Origin: Chromobacteriaceae bacterium
GTDB taxonomy: Bacteria > Pseudomonadota > Gammaproteobacteria > Burkholderiales > Aquaspirillaceae
Length of the DNA: 7,830 nucleotides
Reading direction: 5' to 3'
Assembly: GCA_030151505.1 (NCBI GenBank)
Contig: JASLDQ010000100.1
Coordinates: 1 to 7,830 of the forward strand
The notes under the pieces were generated by a model, which made no database searches, had not been told where the DNA came from, and saw only the letters and a list, made by a program, of their open reading frames with translations. Positions 6,170 through 7,830 of this stretch are shown here, one piece after another (the first letter of the stretch is position 1; the number at the start of each line of letters is the position of its first letter). The position numbers and the translations under genes are program-made.

Positions 6170-7830
<1,661 letters not shown>

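Overview
The window is GC-rich chromosomal DNA with five protein-coding genes, all on the + strand. They look like core genes of a betaproteobacterium, perhaps of the Neisseriales. That placement is inferred from protein character, base composition and the accC-prmA-(zinc-ribbon/DUF3426) gene order, and was not tested by a search. There is no sign of phage, plasmid, transposon, CRISPR array or tRNA/rRNA gene.

Layout. (1) 1-294: a near-perfect inverted duplication of an internal accC segment. The two 141-bp arms differ at two positions and flank a 12-base spacer. Only the right arm continues into the rest of accC, and it carries an in-frame TAA. (2) 141-956: 3' part of accC (biotin carboxylase), broken at its left end. 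(3) 958-1845: prmA (ribosomal protein L11 methyltransferase), one base after accC and presumably co-transcribed, ending at a strong hairpin terminator. (4) 1977-3269: a membrane protein with an N-terminal zinc ribbon, a long disordered linker, one transmembrane helix and a DUF3426 domain, ending at a U-tailed terminator. (5) 3270-3480: a gene-free leader with small dyads. (6) 3481-5466: a methyl-accepting chemotaxis protein with a periplasmic NIT sensor domain. (7) 5551-6084: rppH (RNA pyrophosphohydrolase, Nudix), ending at a strong terminator. (8) 6170-7830: parE (topoisomerase IV subunit B), cut by the right edge.

Functionally this is a housekeeping neighbourhood: fatty-acid synthesis, ribosomal protein modification, mRNA 5'-end processing and chromosome decatenation, with one chemoreceptor among them. 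Terminators split it into at least four transcription units: accC-prmA, the DUF3426 gene, mcp with or without rppH, and parE.

I found no convincing new multi-gene system. The most unusual object is the foldback structure at the left edge, which I think is most likely a chimeric or assembly artefact. The next most interesting is a 25-bp sequence with an imperfect dyad that occurs in two intergenic gaps, in each case upstream of the next gene.
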